From the NCBI GenBank assembly GCA_963787045.1, contig CAWBBR010000001.1:1-64000 (forward strand): a stretch of DNA of 64,000 nucleotides, in the 5' to 3' direction. Origin of the DNA: DATJGR01 sp963787045. GTDB taxonomy: Bacteria > Pseudomonadota > Gammaproteobacteria > Pseudomonadales > Azotimanducaceae. The first letter of the stretch is position 1, and every line of letters begins with the position of its first letter. Below, piece by piece: positions 37,642-45,885 of this stretch. The notes beneath the pieces are model-generated. The model was not told the DNA's origin and did no database searches. It saw only the letters and a program-made list of their open reading frames with translations. The position numbers were made by a program, and so were the translations under genes.

Positions 37642-38847
37642 CTATGGTTGCAACGGCGTGACCTGCGGCACGAAGAAGATCGCGTCGGCTTGTGACGGCA
37701 GGTGCACCGGTACGACGAGGTTGTACATGTGGCCGATGCCGACGTCACGTGCAAGCGCGTCCGCGCCGGCAGCGACCGGAGCGATCGACGCGGTTCCGCG
37801 TCGCAAGAACCGCGCATTGAGCGAATCGGCGGGGTAGCTCGCGACGCGCGGCAGATCCGGAAACGGCTGGCTGTCGGTACCACCGCCATACAGCAGCCAG
37901 ACCGAATACGGGTGCAGACCCCGCTCCACGACGAGGTGATGTCCCAACGACGCAACCTGGTCGCCGCCGGGGCCGACGCCGACGCCGTTGATGCCATCGT
38001 CGCGCTTGGCCAGATGAAACGCGTGAGCCATCAGCACCAGCACCTCGTCGTCGGCAAGCGATGCGAGCATCCGTCCCACGCGACGCTTCAGGGTGGTCTC
38101 GCGATACGCCATCGCCGGGCGCAACGCTTCGTAGTCGACCGCCGGATGCGCGAGAGCGGTGTAGCGCAACGTTTCGATCATCGAGCGAAGGTCTTCGCGA
38201 ATCTCGGCATACGTCTCGGGCAACGGCAGCGACTCGAGTCGATCGGCCTCTTCGGCCAACGTCTCGCCCGGTACGCGAGCGAGGCGACGCCAGAATTCGT
38301 CGCTGACGCCTGCTAGTCCTCGATGGATTTCGATGTCCGCATAACCGGTGCCGACCGCGTCGATGTCGAAGCCGAAGAATCGCACCGGACCAATGCCGCG
38401 CAGGTCGCGATAGAAGCGGGTCTGCTCGGCCTTGAACAGCGCTGTCGGATACGCGTCGAACGACGCACGCAGAACGCCGCTCGGCTGGTCATCCCGATCG
38501 GGACGAACGTGGCTGCGATCGCCGAACGTCGCGAGCCGGTCGAGGTGGCGCCCGTCGCCGTCGGCCAGATAGCGGGCGACGTCGCGACCATCGGACCAGC
38601 CGAGTTCCTCGCCAACGACCAGGCGATGGCGCAGGGCCAGCCGGCGTAACCACCACAATCTGAAGTCGGTCTTCTCGTGAATGAAGTGATTCGTTTCGCC
38701 GAGAAAGACCAGTCGTGATTTCGCAAGTGCGGCATCGATGACCGCAAGACGGCTCACGTCCGCTGGATCGGGTGCGTATGTCGCCGGATCGAGCCGAATC
38801 GCGTGCTGGTCGAGCCAACGGTCGATCGCTCCGTCTACGGCACTCAC
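37642..38847 (-). CDS. Erythromycin-esterase family protein
   Basis: A 401-residue protein of the EreA/succinoglycan-biosynthesis (PF05139) family. The early motif LVFLGETNHFIHEKTDFR carries the Glu and His residues equivalent to the conserved GE.HG site. VVGEELGWSDGRDVARYLAD and the late VLVLMAHAFHLAKRD also match. Most family members are not resistance enzymes, and their substrates are unknown. Its GTG start overlaps the zinc-finger gene stop (GTGA), and the dimethylformamidase-like gene follows after 13 bases. Confidence 0.8.
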   Translation of the reverse strand: MSAVDGAIDRWLDQHAIRLDPATYAPDPADVSRLAVIDAALAKSRLVFLGETNHFIHEKTDFRLWWLRRLALRHRLVVGEELGWSDGRDVARYLADGDGRHLDRLATFGDRSHVRPDRDDQPSGVLRASFDAYPTALFKAEQTRFYRDLRGIGPVRFFGFDIDAVGTGYADIEIHRGLAGVSDEFWRRLARVPGETLAEEADRLESLPLPETYAEIREDLRSMIETLRYTALAHPAVDYEALRPAMAYRETTLKRRVGRMLASLADDEVLVLMAHAFHLAKRDDGINGVGVGPGGDQVASLGHHLVVERGLHPYSVWLLYGGGTDSQPFPDLPRVASYPADSLNARFLRRGTASIAPVAAGADALARDVGIGHMYNLVVPVHLPSQADAIFFVPQVTPLQP

Positions 38848-39191
38848 GAAAAACGCTCCCAAGCGGCCTGGCGGGACATGCCGAGCGCGTCGCCGATCCG
38901 GCTCCAGCTGACGCCGCGTCGGCGCAACAGGTCGATGTGCTGCTGCAGGACCGTGCGCACCGCCTCGACGGCAGCCGACGATGGTCGCAGCGTCGCCAGC
39001 AATGCGTCGTCGCTGAGCGATTCCCACCCCGGGAAGTCGGTGGGCGGTTTGCCGTCGAGAATGTCGTTGCACAGCGCGACGCACGCGTCGCAGATGTAGA
39101 TGCCGGGCCCGGCGATGAGTTTCGCGACGGTGGAGTCGTCGCGGCGACAGAACGAGCAATAGAGCGGGGTTTTGCGGCGAGCCATCGACAC
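38844..39191 (-). CDS. ClpX-type zinc-finger plus helix-turn-helix protein
   Basis: A 113-115 residue protein. Residues 9-45 form the ClpX C4 zinc finger (YCSFCRRDDSTVAKLIAGPG then YICDACVALCND), normally found only at the N-terminus of the ClpX unfoldase. No AAA+ domain follows; instead the C-terminus is a helix-turn-helix (VSWSRIGDALGMSRQAAWER). This could be a small regulator that senses metal or binds a partner through the finger and DNA through the HTH. The start is ATG at 39185, with a GTG two codons earlier. It leads the minus-strand operon down to the SRPBCC gene. Confidence 0.82.
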   Translation of the reverse strand: MSMARRKTPLYCSFCRRDDSTVAKLIAGPGIYICDACVALCNDILDGKPPTDFPGWESLSDDALLATLRPSSAAVEAVRTVLQQHIDLLRRRGVSWSRIGDALGMSRQAAWERFS

Positions 39192-39242
39192 TTCGGTTCG
39201 AGCCGGATCGATGCGTCAAGATGTTCCTGACGCGACGAAGTG

Positions 39243-40049
39243 TCAAGGCATACTTGACGGCGGGTTCAGGTAACGCCGTTCGACGGCGTCGAGTTCGCCG
39301 CTCGACTTCATGCGCGCGAGCCATGCGTCGAGCCACGCCTGCCAGCGCGGATCTTTCGGGATCAGATACGCTTTCGCGACGGTCTCGAACAACGGCGGCG
39401 GATCGGCGACGCACAGCGCCGGATTCGATTGGGCCTCGAGGCGTGCCTCGACCGCGTCGGTGATCATCACGTCGGCTTCGCCGGCGGCGAGAGCGCTGAA
39501 AATCGTGCGATTGTCGCCGTGCGCCACGACGTGCGCGTTAGGCAGCCGATCGCGAACGAACCGTTCGTTGGTGCCGCCCGGATTCACGATCACTCTCACG
39601 GACGGATCATTGATCTGAGCGAGCGAGTCGAACGTGCGATGCAGAGCGCAGCGCGTGAGTACGGTCTTGCCGGTGTGGAAGTACGGCGTGGTGAAGCAAC
39701 CCGCGGACGCGCGCTCGGCGGTCACCGAGACGCCGCTCATCGCGATGTCGTAGCGATCGGCCTGAAGATCGGCGACCAGCGTAGACCAGGTGGTGTCGAC
39801 CCATTGCAGCGGAACCCCGAGTTCCTGTGCCAGGCGCGTCGCGAGGTCGACGTCGATTCCCGTGGATGCACCCGCTGCGTCGTTGAAACTGAACGGTCGA
39901 TAGTCGTTGGTGTGGGCCACGCGCAACGTGCCGCGCGTGCGGATGTCGGCCATCACGTCGCGCCCGTCACCCGCACATCCGTCGTCGCCACTCGCGTTGC
40001 ACGCGAACAACACCAGCGCAATCAGCAGCTCAATCGGACGCAGTGTCAC
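39243..40049 (-). CDS. pheC: Cyclohexadienyl (prephenate/arogenate) dehydratase, PheC-like
   Basis: A 268-residue protein of the periplasmic solute-binding fold that matches PheC of Pseudomonas along its length: TRGTLRVAHTNDYRPFSFND, IDVDLATRLAQELGVPLQWV, RYDIAMSGVSVTAERA, VRVIVNPGGTNERFVRD, DVMITDAVEARLEAQSNPAL and VAKAYLIPKDPRW. PheC turns prephenate or arogenate into phenylpyruvate or phenylalanine outside the cytoplasm. The N-terminus LLIALVLFACNAS is a signal peptide with a possible lipobox. The GTG start overlaps the pspF stop by 20 bases. Confidence 0.8.
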   Translation of the reverse strand: MTLRPIELLIALVLFACNASGDDGCAGDGRDVMADIRTRGTLRVAHTNDYRPFSFNDAAGASTGIDVDLATRLAQELGVPLQWVDTTWSTLVADLQADRYDIAMSGVSVTAERASAGCFTTPYFHTGKTVLTRCALHRTFDSLAQINDPSVRVIVNPGGTNERFVRDRLPNAHVVAHGDNRTIFSALAAGEADVMITDAVEARLEAQSNPALCVADPPPLFETVAKAYLIPKDPRWQAWLDAWLARMKSSGELDAVERRYLNPPSSMP

Positions 40050-41085
40050 TCGGCTTCAGCAGATTGTATTTCTTGAGGTAGCCGCGCAGCTGGTGGTACG
40101 TCAGCCCCAACAGTTCCGCTGCGCGGCGCTGGTTGAAGCGACCTTCCTCGAGCGCGCGGTTGAGCAGATCGATCTCGAACTCCTGCACCGTTTCCTTCAG
40201 ATCGAGTGGCAGATCCGCAGCGGCTCTCGGGTTCGCGCCGGCGGGCGGAGGAGCGGCGGTCGCGCGCGGCCGAAACGGCGACTCGAACGGATCGAGCGTG
40301 ATTACGTCGACGGGTTTGAGCGGATCGGCGTTGCGGTACACGCAGCGCTCCACCACGTTCTTCAGTTCGCGCACATTGCCTGGCCAGTCGTGCGATAGCA
40401 GCGCGTCGCGCGCGCGGTCCGTGAAGCCGGGGAACAGCGTTTGCCCGAGTTCAGTCGCCATGTTGATGGCGAAGTGTTCGGCCAGCAGCACGATGTCGTC
40501 AGGGCGCTGACGCAGCGGCGGCAATGTGATCACGTCGAACGCGAGCCGGTCGAGCAGGTCGCGCCGGAACACGCCCTTGTCGGCGAGCGCCGGCAGATCT
40601 TCGTTCGTTGCTGCGACGAGCCGCACGCTGATGCGCACCGTCTTGTTGCCGCCGACGCGTTCGAACTCGCCGTACTCGATGATGCGCAGGATCTTTTCCT
40701 GGACCAGCTTCGAGGTGGTCGCGAGTTCGTCGAGGAACAACGTGCCGCCGTCGGCGCGTTCGAACCGGCCGCGGTGATTGCGGGTTGCGCCGGTGAAGGC
40801 ACCGACTTCGTGCCCGAACAGTTCCGACTCGAGCAGCGAGTCGCTGATCGCGGCGCAGTTCATCTTGATGAATTCGGCGTCCCAGCGGTTCGACAGGTAG
40901 TGCAGCCGTGCAGCGATCAGCTCTTTGCCGGTGCCGCGTTCGCCGACGATCAGTACCGGCTTTTCGAGCGGGGCGATCTTCGAGACGTCGTCGAGCACCT
41001 GCAGAAACGCCGGTGCTTCCCCCAACAGCCGTTCGACTTCCCGATCCATTGGGTGATTCTGCCAACTGTTGGCGATATCCACCAT
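40030..41085 (-). CDS. pspF: Phage-shock transcriptional activator PspF
   Basis: A 351-residue sigma-54 enhancer-binding protein with no receiver or sensor domain, as expected for PspF. Walker A is VGERGTGKE, the sigma-54 contact loop GAFTGA is intact, Walker B is GGTLFLDEL, the Arg fingers lie in FRRDLLDRLAF, and the C-terminal Fis-type helix-turn-helix is FNQRRAAELLGLTYHQLRGY. PspF activates pspABC and is held inactive by PspA. The start MVDIANSW has GGTGGAG just upstream. Divergent from pspA across 152 bases. Confidence 0.95.
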   Translation of the reverse strand: MVDIANSWQNHPMDREVERLLGEAPAFLQVLDDVSKIAPLEKPVLIVGERGTGKELIAARLHYLSNRWDAEFIKMNCAAISDSLLESELFGHEVGAFTGATRNHRGRFERADGGTLFLDELATTSKLVQEKILRIIEYGEFERVGGNKTVRISVRLVAATNEDLPALADKGVFRRDLLDRLAFDVITLPPLRQRPDDIVLLAEHFAINMATELGQTLFPGFTDRARDALLSHDWPGNVRELKNVVERCVYRNADPLKPVDVITLDPFESPFRPRATAAPPPAGANPRAAADLPLDLKETVQEFEIDLLNRALEEGRFNQRRAAELLGLTYHQLRGYLKKYNLLKPSDTASD

Positions 41086-41171
41086 GACTCCACCGTGGCG
41101 AGATTGCTCACTCGACGTGGAGCCGGTACGAATGTCGTTGTACATCATCGACTTACCGAAACTCTCCGAAG

Positions 41172-41188
41172 TGGCACGAATACTGAAA
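41172..41188 (+). promoter_or_regulatory. Sigma-54 promoter of the psp operon
   Basis: TGGCACGAATACTGAAA lies about 50 bases upstream of the pspA start. The -24 element TGGCACG is a perfect match. The -12 element keeps the G at the right spacing, but the following C is A. The E. coli pspA promoter also departs from GC at -12. Position between divergent pspF and pspA supports the call. Confidence 0.7.
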
Positions 41189-41237
41189 AGGGGAGCTGAC
41201 GGAATCTTTCCGGACCGGCAGCCCAGGAGGCACGCAG

Positions 41238-41924
41238 ATGAGCATTTTTTCCCGCATGACGGACATCATCAATTCCAATCTGAACGCCCTGCTCGACAAG
41301 GCCGAAGATCCGGAAAAGATGGTCCGCCTCATCATCCAGGAGATGGAGGAGACCCTCGTGGAGGTTCGTACCACGTCGGCCCGCACCATCGCAGACAAGA
41401 AGGAACTCGTTCGCCGCCGCGACTGGCTGAAAGAAGAAGCCGGCGAGTGGGAACGCAAAGCCGAGGTCGCGATCCGCAAAGGCCGCGACGATCTCGCCCG
41501 CGCTGCGCTGGTCGAGCGCAACAAGGCGAGTGAGAGCTCCGAATCCGCGACCCGCGAACTGCAGTTGCTGGAAGAGACGCTCGCGAAGTTGTCGGAAGAC
41601 ACCGGCGCCCTGCAGAACAAGATCAAGGATGCGAAAACGCGCCAGAACGCCATTATCATGCGCGGCAAGGCGGCGAAGACGCGCCTCGGTGTGAAGCGCC
41701 AGCTCAACGACGCGAATCTCGACGACGCGATTCATCGCTTCGAACAGTACGAACGCAAAATGGACGACCTCGAAGGACAGATCGAAGCGTTCGATCTCGG
41801 TCAGCGCACGCTGGCAGACGAAATCAAGGATCTGGAAGGCGGCGAAAAGATCGATGAAGATCTGAAAGCCCTGAAGGCGCGAGTCGGCGGTGGTCAGGCC
41901 GCGGGCGGTTCGCAATCTAACTAG
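41238..41924 (+). CDS. pspA: Phage-shock protein A (PspA/IM30)
   Basis: A 228-residue, almost wholly alpha-helical protein of the PspA/Vipp1 (ESCRT-III-like) family. The N-terminal amphipathic helix (SIFSRMTDIINSNLNALLD) binds the inner membrane, EDPEKMVRLIIQEMEETLVE is the family signature, and a long coiled coil follows. PspA stabilises stressed membranes and restrains PspF. AGGAGG is well placed upstream. First gene of pspABC plus one more. Confidence 0.96.
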   Translation: MSIFSRMTDIINSNLNALLDKAEDPEKMVRLIIQEMEETLVEVRTTSARTIADKKELVRRRDWLKEEAGEWERKAEVAIRKGRDDLARAALVERNKASESSESATRELQLLEETLAKLSEDTGALQNKIKDAKTRQNAIIMRGKAAKTRLGVKRQLNDANLDDAIHRFEQYERKMDDLEGQIEAFDLGQRTLADEIKDLEGGEKIDEDLKALKARVGGGQAAGGSQSN

Positions 41925-41932
41925 GAGCGGCG

Positions 41933-42199
41933 ATGAGCGATGTCGTTATCGCGTTCTTTGTTCCGACGATCGTTTTCCTCGTCATCGTTGCACCGCTGTG
42001 GATCCTGATGCATTACCGCAGCAAACAACGGGCGCGCAGCGAGCTGTCGGCCGAAGAACGCCAGTTGCTCGAACTGCTGACGGTGCGAGCCGAACGCATG
42101 GGCGAGCGGATCGAGACGCTGGAATCGATCCTCGACGATGAGACTCCCGGGTGGCGCGCGCGACTGTCGGCGCAGGAATACTCGAAGGTGGGGTCGTGA
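41933..42199 (+). CDS. pspB: Phage-shock protein B
   Basis: An 88-residue inner-membrane protein with one N-terminal helix (VIAFFVPTIVFLVIVAPLWIL) and a cytoplasmic leucine-zipper-like coiled coil (LSAEERQLLELLTVRAERMGERIETLE). It acts with PspC to relay membrane stress to PspA. It starts 8 bases after pspA and overlaps pspC by four bases (GTGA). Confidence 0.92.
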   Translation: MSDVVIAFFVPTIVFLVIVAPLWILMHYRSKQRARSELSAEERQLLELLTVRAERMGERIETLESILDDETPGWRARLSAQEYSKVGS

Positions 42200-42918
42200 G
42201 CGACAATCGAAACGATGCGCGTGACGATGCACGCAACGAGTTTCAGCGCTCGGTAGAGCGTCTCGAGAAAGCGGTGCAGGGCTTCGTGTCGGCGACGAAC
42301 GAGCATGTTACGAATCGTGCCGCCGAGTTCGTCGACGACACGGCGGAACGCCTGGAGCGTGAATTGCGCAGCCGGCGCGGTCAGCGCGACGACGGACAAG
42401 ACCGCTCCGATTCGAAGCGGTCGCGCCGGGAGCGCTATCGCGAAGCGCGCTGGGAGCGACGCAGCCGGCGGCGCGAGGCGCGCTGGCAGGCCGCAGCAGG
42501 CACGCCAGGTTATCGCACGCGCGCCTTGTATCAGGACAAGCAACGGCAGAAGATCGCCGGTGTCTGCGCGGGAATTGCCCGATATTTCGGCGTCGAGGTC
42601 TGGGTGGTGCGCGGCATGGCCATCACCGGCCTCATCTTCATGCCGTCGGTGGTGGCTCCTGCGTACATCATCGCGGCGTTCGTGTTGCCGAAAGCGCCGA
42701 ACGGGGAAGCCGCGCACGACGAAGTTGCGGTGGAGAAGAGTCGCAGCGACCATTCATCACCGGTACCGGAACTCGGCGCACAGCTTTCGCCGCGGCGCAG
42801 TCTTCGCGGCGTGCAGGCCGATCTCGATCAACTCGAACTGAAACTACGCCGCATGGAATCGCACGTGACGTCGGGCCAGTTCGAACTGCAACGTGAACTC
42901 AAACGGATCGACGCCTGA
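42196..42918 (+). CDS. pspC: Phage-shock protein C with long N-terminal extension
   Basis: A 240-residue protein. The PspC domain is central: LYQDKQRQKIAGVCAGIARY, FGVEVWVVRGMAITGLIFM and VVAPAYIIAAFVLPKAP. E. coli PspC is only about 119 residues; here a highly charged, Arg-rich N-terminal coiled coil of about 110 residues precedes the domain and a second coiled coil follows (GVQADLDQLELKLRRMESHV). The start is the GTG overlapping the pspB stop. Confidence 0.92.
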   Translation: MSDNRNDARDDARNEFQRSVERLEKAVQGFVSATNEHVTNRAAEFVDDTAERLERELRSRRGQRDDGQDRSDSKRSRRERYREARWERRSRRREARWQAAAGTPGYRTRALYQDKQRQKIAGVCAGIARYFGVEVWVVRGMAITGLIFMPSVVAPAYIIAAFVLPKAPNGEAAHDEVAVEKSRSDHSSPVPELGAQLSPRRSLRGVQADLDQLELKLRRMESHVTSGQFELQRELKRIDA

Positions 42919-42963
42919 ACGGGCGCGCGGCATTTTTCTCGACGAGACGAATAGGGAACACCC

Positions 42964-43194
42964 ATGGATTTCTTCACGTTTCTGTTTCTAACGGTTCTGA
43001 TCGGTTGCTCGATTCCGTTGATGAAGCTCTGGCAGGACGGTCGCCGGCAACGATTGCCCGACTCTGGCGTGACGACCCAGTTGCAGCATCAGGTGGATGC
43101 ACTGCAAGAGCGCGTCGAAGTGCTGGAGAAGATCGTCACCGATCAGAAGTATCAGCTGCAGCGGGAACTCGCATCGCTGGACGACACGCCGTAA
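42964..43194 (+). CDS. PspB-like small membrane protein
   Basis: A 76-residue protein with one N-terminal membrane helix (FFTFLFLTVLIGCSIPLMKLW) and a coiled coil (LQHQVDALQERVEVLEKIV then YQLQRELASLDD). The layout copies PspB, and the last segment resembles the end of PspC (QFELQRELKRID). As fourth gene of the psp operon it may be a second PspC partner. Its family name is uncertain. Confidence 0.75.
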   Translation: MDFFTFLFLTVLIGCSIPLMKLWQDGRRQRLPDSGVTTQLQHQVDALQERVEVLEKIVTDQKYQLQRELASLDDTP

Positions 43195-43203
43195 CGCGTT
43201 ACG
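43190..43203. repeat. 14-bp palindrome spanning two convergent stop codons
   Basis: CGTAACG followed by CGTTACG. The stop codons of the PspB-like gene (plus) and the glycerophosphodiesterase gene (minus) both lie inside it, and the two genes end only four bases apart. There is no T-run, so it is not a standard terminator. Confidence 0.5.
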
Positions 43204-43888
43204 CGCGGAACGTCTGCATCCGATCCGGATAGTCGGTGAAGATGCCGGCGGCGCCATCGGCCCGCAGACGCGTCGCGACGGCGGGATCGTTGACGGTATA
43301 GACCAGCGCGCGATAGCCGTTGTCGGCGATGGTTCTCAACCGGTCGGCCGTCGCGAGTTTCACTGACAGATTGATCGACCAGGCGTTCAGCGCCTCGGCG
43401 ATCTGGAACATCCGCGACGACGCCTTGTGAAAGAGCGGTGCGACGCGGGCTTTCGGCGCCGCGGCGCGAAAATCCTCGAGTTCGCGATGGTCGAACGACG
43501 ACACGAGCAGGTCGTCCTTCGGATGGGCCGCGACGTGCGCGGCCAGCGGCGCCGCGGTGCCTTTGCCTTTGAGCTCCACGTTGACGGTCACTTTGCCTGC
43601 GACCAGGTCGAGCACTTCGTCGAGCGTCGGTATCCGTTCGCCATTGCCGGCGTCGAGGCGGCGCAACGCGTCGTAGGACATGGCCATCACGTCGCCGCGG
43701 CCGTTCGTCGTGCGTTCGAGCGTATCGTCGTGAATCACCACGAGTTTGCCGTCGACGCAGTAGACGTCGAGCTCGATTGCGTCGACACCGATGCGCAGCG
43801 CGCGCGCGAACGACCGCAGCGTATTCTCGGGTTCGAGACCGGCGGCGCCGCGATGGCCGATGATCAGAAACGCGTCGGCGGAAGCCAT
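43199..43888 (-). CDS. Glycerophosphodiester phosphodiesterase
   Basis: A 229-residue cytoplasmic GDPD of the UgpQ type. Motifs: IIGHRGAAGLEPENTLRSF (catalytic His, metal Glu), AIELDVYCVDGKLVVIHDDT (metal Glu/Asp, second His), and late VNVELKG and VYTVNDPA. It hydrolyses glycerophosphodiesters to glycerol-3-phosphate and alcohol. The start MASADAF is preferred; a GTG nine codons upstream (43915) is possible. Confidence 0.92.
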   Translation of the reverse strand: MASADAFLIIGHRGAAGLEPENTLRSFARALRIGVDAIELDVYCVDGKLVVIHDDTLERTTNGRGDVMAMSYDALRRLDAGNGERIPTLDEVLDLVAGKVTVNVELKGKGTAAPLAAHVAAHPKDDLLVSSFDHRELEDFRAAAPKARVAPLFHKASSRMFQIAEALNAWSINLSVKLATADRLRTIADNGYRALVYTVNDPAVATRLRADGAAGIFTDYPDRMQTFRA

Positions 43889-43945
43889 GTCGGTGACAGT
43901 GCGAGGGACGGGCACCTACAATAGCGGCGTTTCGAGGATCCCGCG

Positions 43946-45529
43946 ATGAGCTACCAGGTATTCGCACGCAAACTCCGACCTGCCGGGTTCGACGCCCTGG
44001 TGGGACAGGAGCATGTCGTGCGCGCGCTGGTGCACGCGCTCGAGAACGAACGCGTCCACCACGCTTATCTGTTCACCGGTACGCGCGGCGTAGGGAAAAC
44101 CACCATCGCGCGCATTCTCGCGAAGTGTCTGAACTGCGAGACCGGCGTAACTCCGACACCGTGCGGTGTGTGCAGCGCTTGCCGCGAAATCAGCGAAGGT
44201 CGGTTCGTCGATCTGATCGAAGTCGATGCGGCGTCGCGCACGAAGGTGGACGACACGCGCGATCTGCTCGACAACGCGCAATATCTGCCGGCGCGCGGCC
44301 GCTACAAGGTGTATCTGATCGACGAAGTGCACATGTTGTCGGGCCATAGCTTCAACGCGTTGTTGAAGACGCTGGAAGAACCGCCGCCGCACGTGAAGTT
44401 CATGCTCGCGACCACCGATCCGAAGAAAGTGCCGATCACGGTGTTGTCGCGGTGTCTGCAGTTCCAGCTGAAGAATCTGCTGCCGGAACGCATCTCGACG
44501 TATCTCGGTGAAGTGCTGACGAAAGAGTCGATCGAGTTCGAACAGCCGGCGTTGGCCGTGATTGCGCGCGCCGCGCGCGGCAGCATGCGCGATGCGCTGA
44601 GTCTCACCGACCAGGCCGTCTCGTACGGCGGTGGTCACGTGCGCGAGCGCGACGTACTCGACATGCTCGGCAGCATCGGGCGCGACGACGTCGAGCCGCT
44701 GCTGAGTGCGTTGCTCGCCAATGAAGCCGAAACGGTGCTCGCGCACTGTGCAACGCTTGCGGAGCAGGCCGTGGATTTCGGCGAGGTGTTGAACGCCCTG
44801 TTGAGCACGTTGCACGAGGTTGCGGTGGCGCAGGCGGTGGGCGTCGAGCAAGGCGACGATGCGGCCACGATCTCGCGGTTCGCCGCGGCGATGACCCCGG
44901 AGCAGGTGCAGCTGTTCTATCAGATCGCGCTGGTGGGCCTGCGGGATCTACCGCTGGCGCCGGATCCGCGCTGCGGTTTCGAAATGGTGATGTTGCGTCT
45001 GCTCGCGTTCAAACCACTCGATATGCCGGGCACCGATGCGCCGATCGAACGCAGCGAAAAGACTAACGGCCGAGATGGGGCGCGCACGAAGCGTGCGGCA
45101 GATCTGCCGCGCAACGGCCCGGTGTCGGCGGCGCGCGCACCCGCGCTCGGCGACGACTGGTACGCCACCGTGCGTGCATTGGAGCTCGGCGGCGTCGCCA
45201 AGATGATCGTGGAAAATTCGTACCCGATCGAACGCATCGGCGATCAATGGGTGCTGTGCCTCGACGACGCGCACGACACGTTGTTGAACGACGCCCAGAC
45301 GCGCGTCATCGAACGCGCGCTCGGCGCATACCTCGGACGCCCGCAACGGCTCACGATCATCTCCGGCGACCCCGGTGAGGAAACGCCGGCGGTGCGCAAT
45401 CAGCGCGAAAAACGCGAACAGCACGAACAGGCGGTTGCGGCTTTGCGCGAAGACGAAACGGTGCGTTCGCTCGTCTCCGAATTCGGTGCAGAGCTCAAAC
45501 TCGAGTCGGTGCGGCCGGTCAAACAGTGA
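43946..45529 (+). CDS. dnaX: DNA polymerase III subunit gamma/tau
   Basis: A 527-residue clamp-loader ATPase. Walker A is GTRGVGKT (residues 45-52), the zinc module is CLNCETGVTPTPCGVCSACR, Walker B YKVYLIDEVHML and the sensor-1/arginine-finger region LATTDPKKVPITVLSRCLQF. Domain III and a shortened tau-like C-terminus follow (WVLCLDDAHDTLLND). I saw no A-rich slippery heptamer of the E. coli type, so separate gamma production is not evident. First gene of dnaX-ybaB-recR. Confidence 0.97.
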   Translation: MSYQVFARKLRPAGFDALVGQEHVVRALVHALENERVHHAYLFTGTRGVGKTTIARILAKCLNCETGVTPTPCGVCSACREISEGRFVDLIEVDAASRTKVDDTRDLLDNAQYLPARGRYKVYLIDEVHMLSGHSFNALLKTLEEPPPHVKFMLATTDPKKVPITVLSRCLQFQLKNLLPERISTYLGEVLTKESIEFEQPALAVIARAARGSMRDALSLTDQAVSYGGGHVRERDVLDMLGSIGRDDVEPLLSALLANEAETVLAHCATLAEQAVDFGEVLNALLSTLHEVAVAQAVGVEQGDDAATISRFAAAMTPEQVQLFYQIALVGLRDLPLAPDPRCGFEMVMLRLLAFKPLDMPGTDAPIERSEKTNGRDGARTKRAADLPRNGPVSAARAPALGDDWYATVRALELGGVAKMIVENSYPIERIGDQWVLCLDDAHDTLLNDAQTRVIERALGAYLGRPQRLTIISGDPGEETPAVRNQREKREQHEQAVAALREDETVRSLVSEFGAELKLESVRPVKQ

Positions 45530-45548
45530 GCACAGCGGAAAGGAAGCC

Positions 45549-45869
45549 ATGAAAGGTTTGACGGATCTGATGAAGCAGGCCCAGCAGATGCAGGAGCGCA
45601 TGCAGGCCATGCAGGCGGAACTCGCGCAACTCGAAGTGACGGGCGAAGCAGGCGCCGGCATGGTGAAAGTGACGATGAACGGGCGCCACGAAGCGCGCCG
45701 CGTGCTGATCGATCCGAGTATCGCGAAGGAAGATCTGGCCGTTCTGGAAGATCTCATTGCCGCGGCGATCAACGATGCGGTGCATCGCGCCGAACGCGCG
45801 CAGCAGGAAAAAATGGCGGACCTCACCGCCGGGCTCGGTCTTCCTGCCGGCTTCAAGATGCCGTTCTGA
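45549..45869 (+). CDS. ybaB: Nucleoid-associated protein YbaB/EbfC
   Basis: A 106-residue dimeric DNA-binding protein: GLTDLMKQAQQMQERMQAMQ, then VKVTMNGRHEARRVLIDPSI and the Leu/Pro-rich tail LTAGLGLPAGFKMPF. Sits 19 bases after dnaX with AAGGAAG upstream, the standard gene order with recR next. Confidence 0.96.
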   Translation: MKGLTDLMKQAQQMQERMQAMQAELAQLEVTGEAGAGMVKVTMNGRHEARRVLIDPSIAKEDLAVLEDLIAAAINDAVHRAERAQQEKMADLTAGLGLPAGFKMPF

Positions 45870-45885
45870 CGATGCCACGCCGTTG

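Noticed and set aside
37642..38847. Macrolide-resistance gene
   Set aside because: Family match is to the broad erythromycin-esterase superfamily; its catabolic context gives no support for resistance.
45060..45090. A-rich stretch in dnaX as a programmed frameshift site
   Set aside because: Only four consecutive A; no slippery heptamer or downstream hairpin seen.
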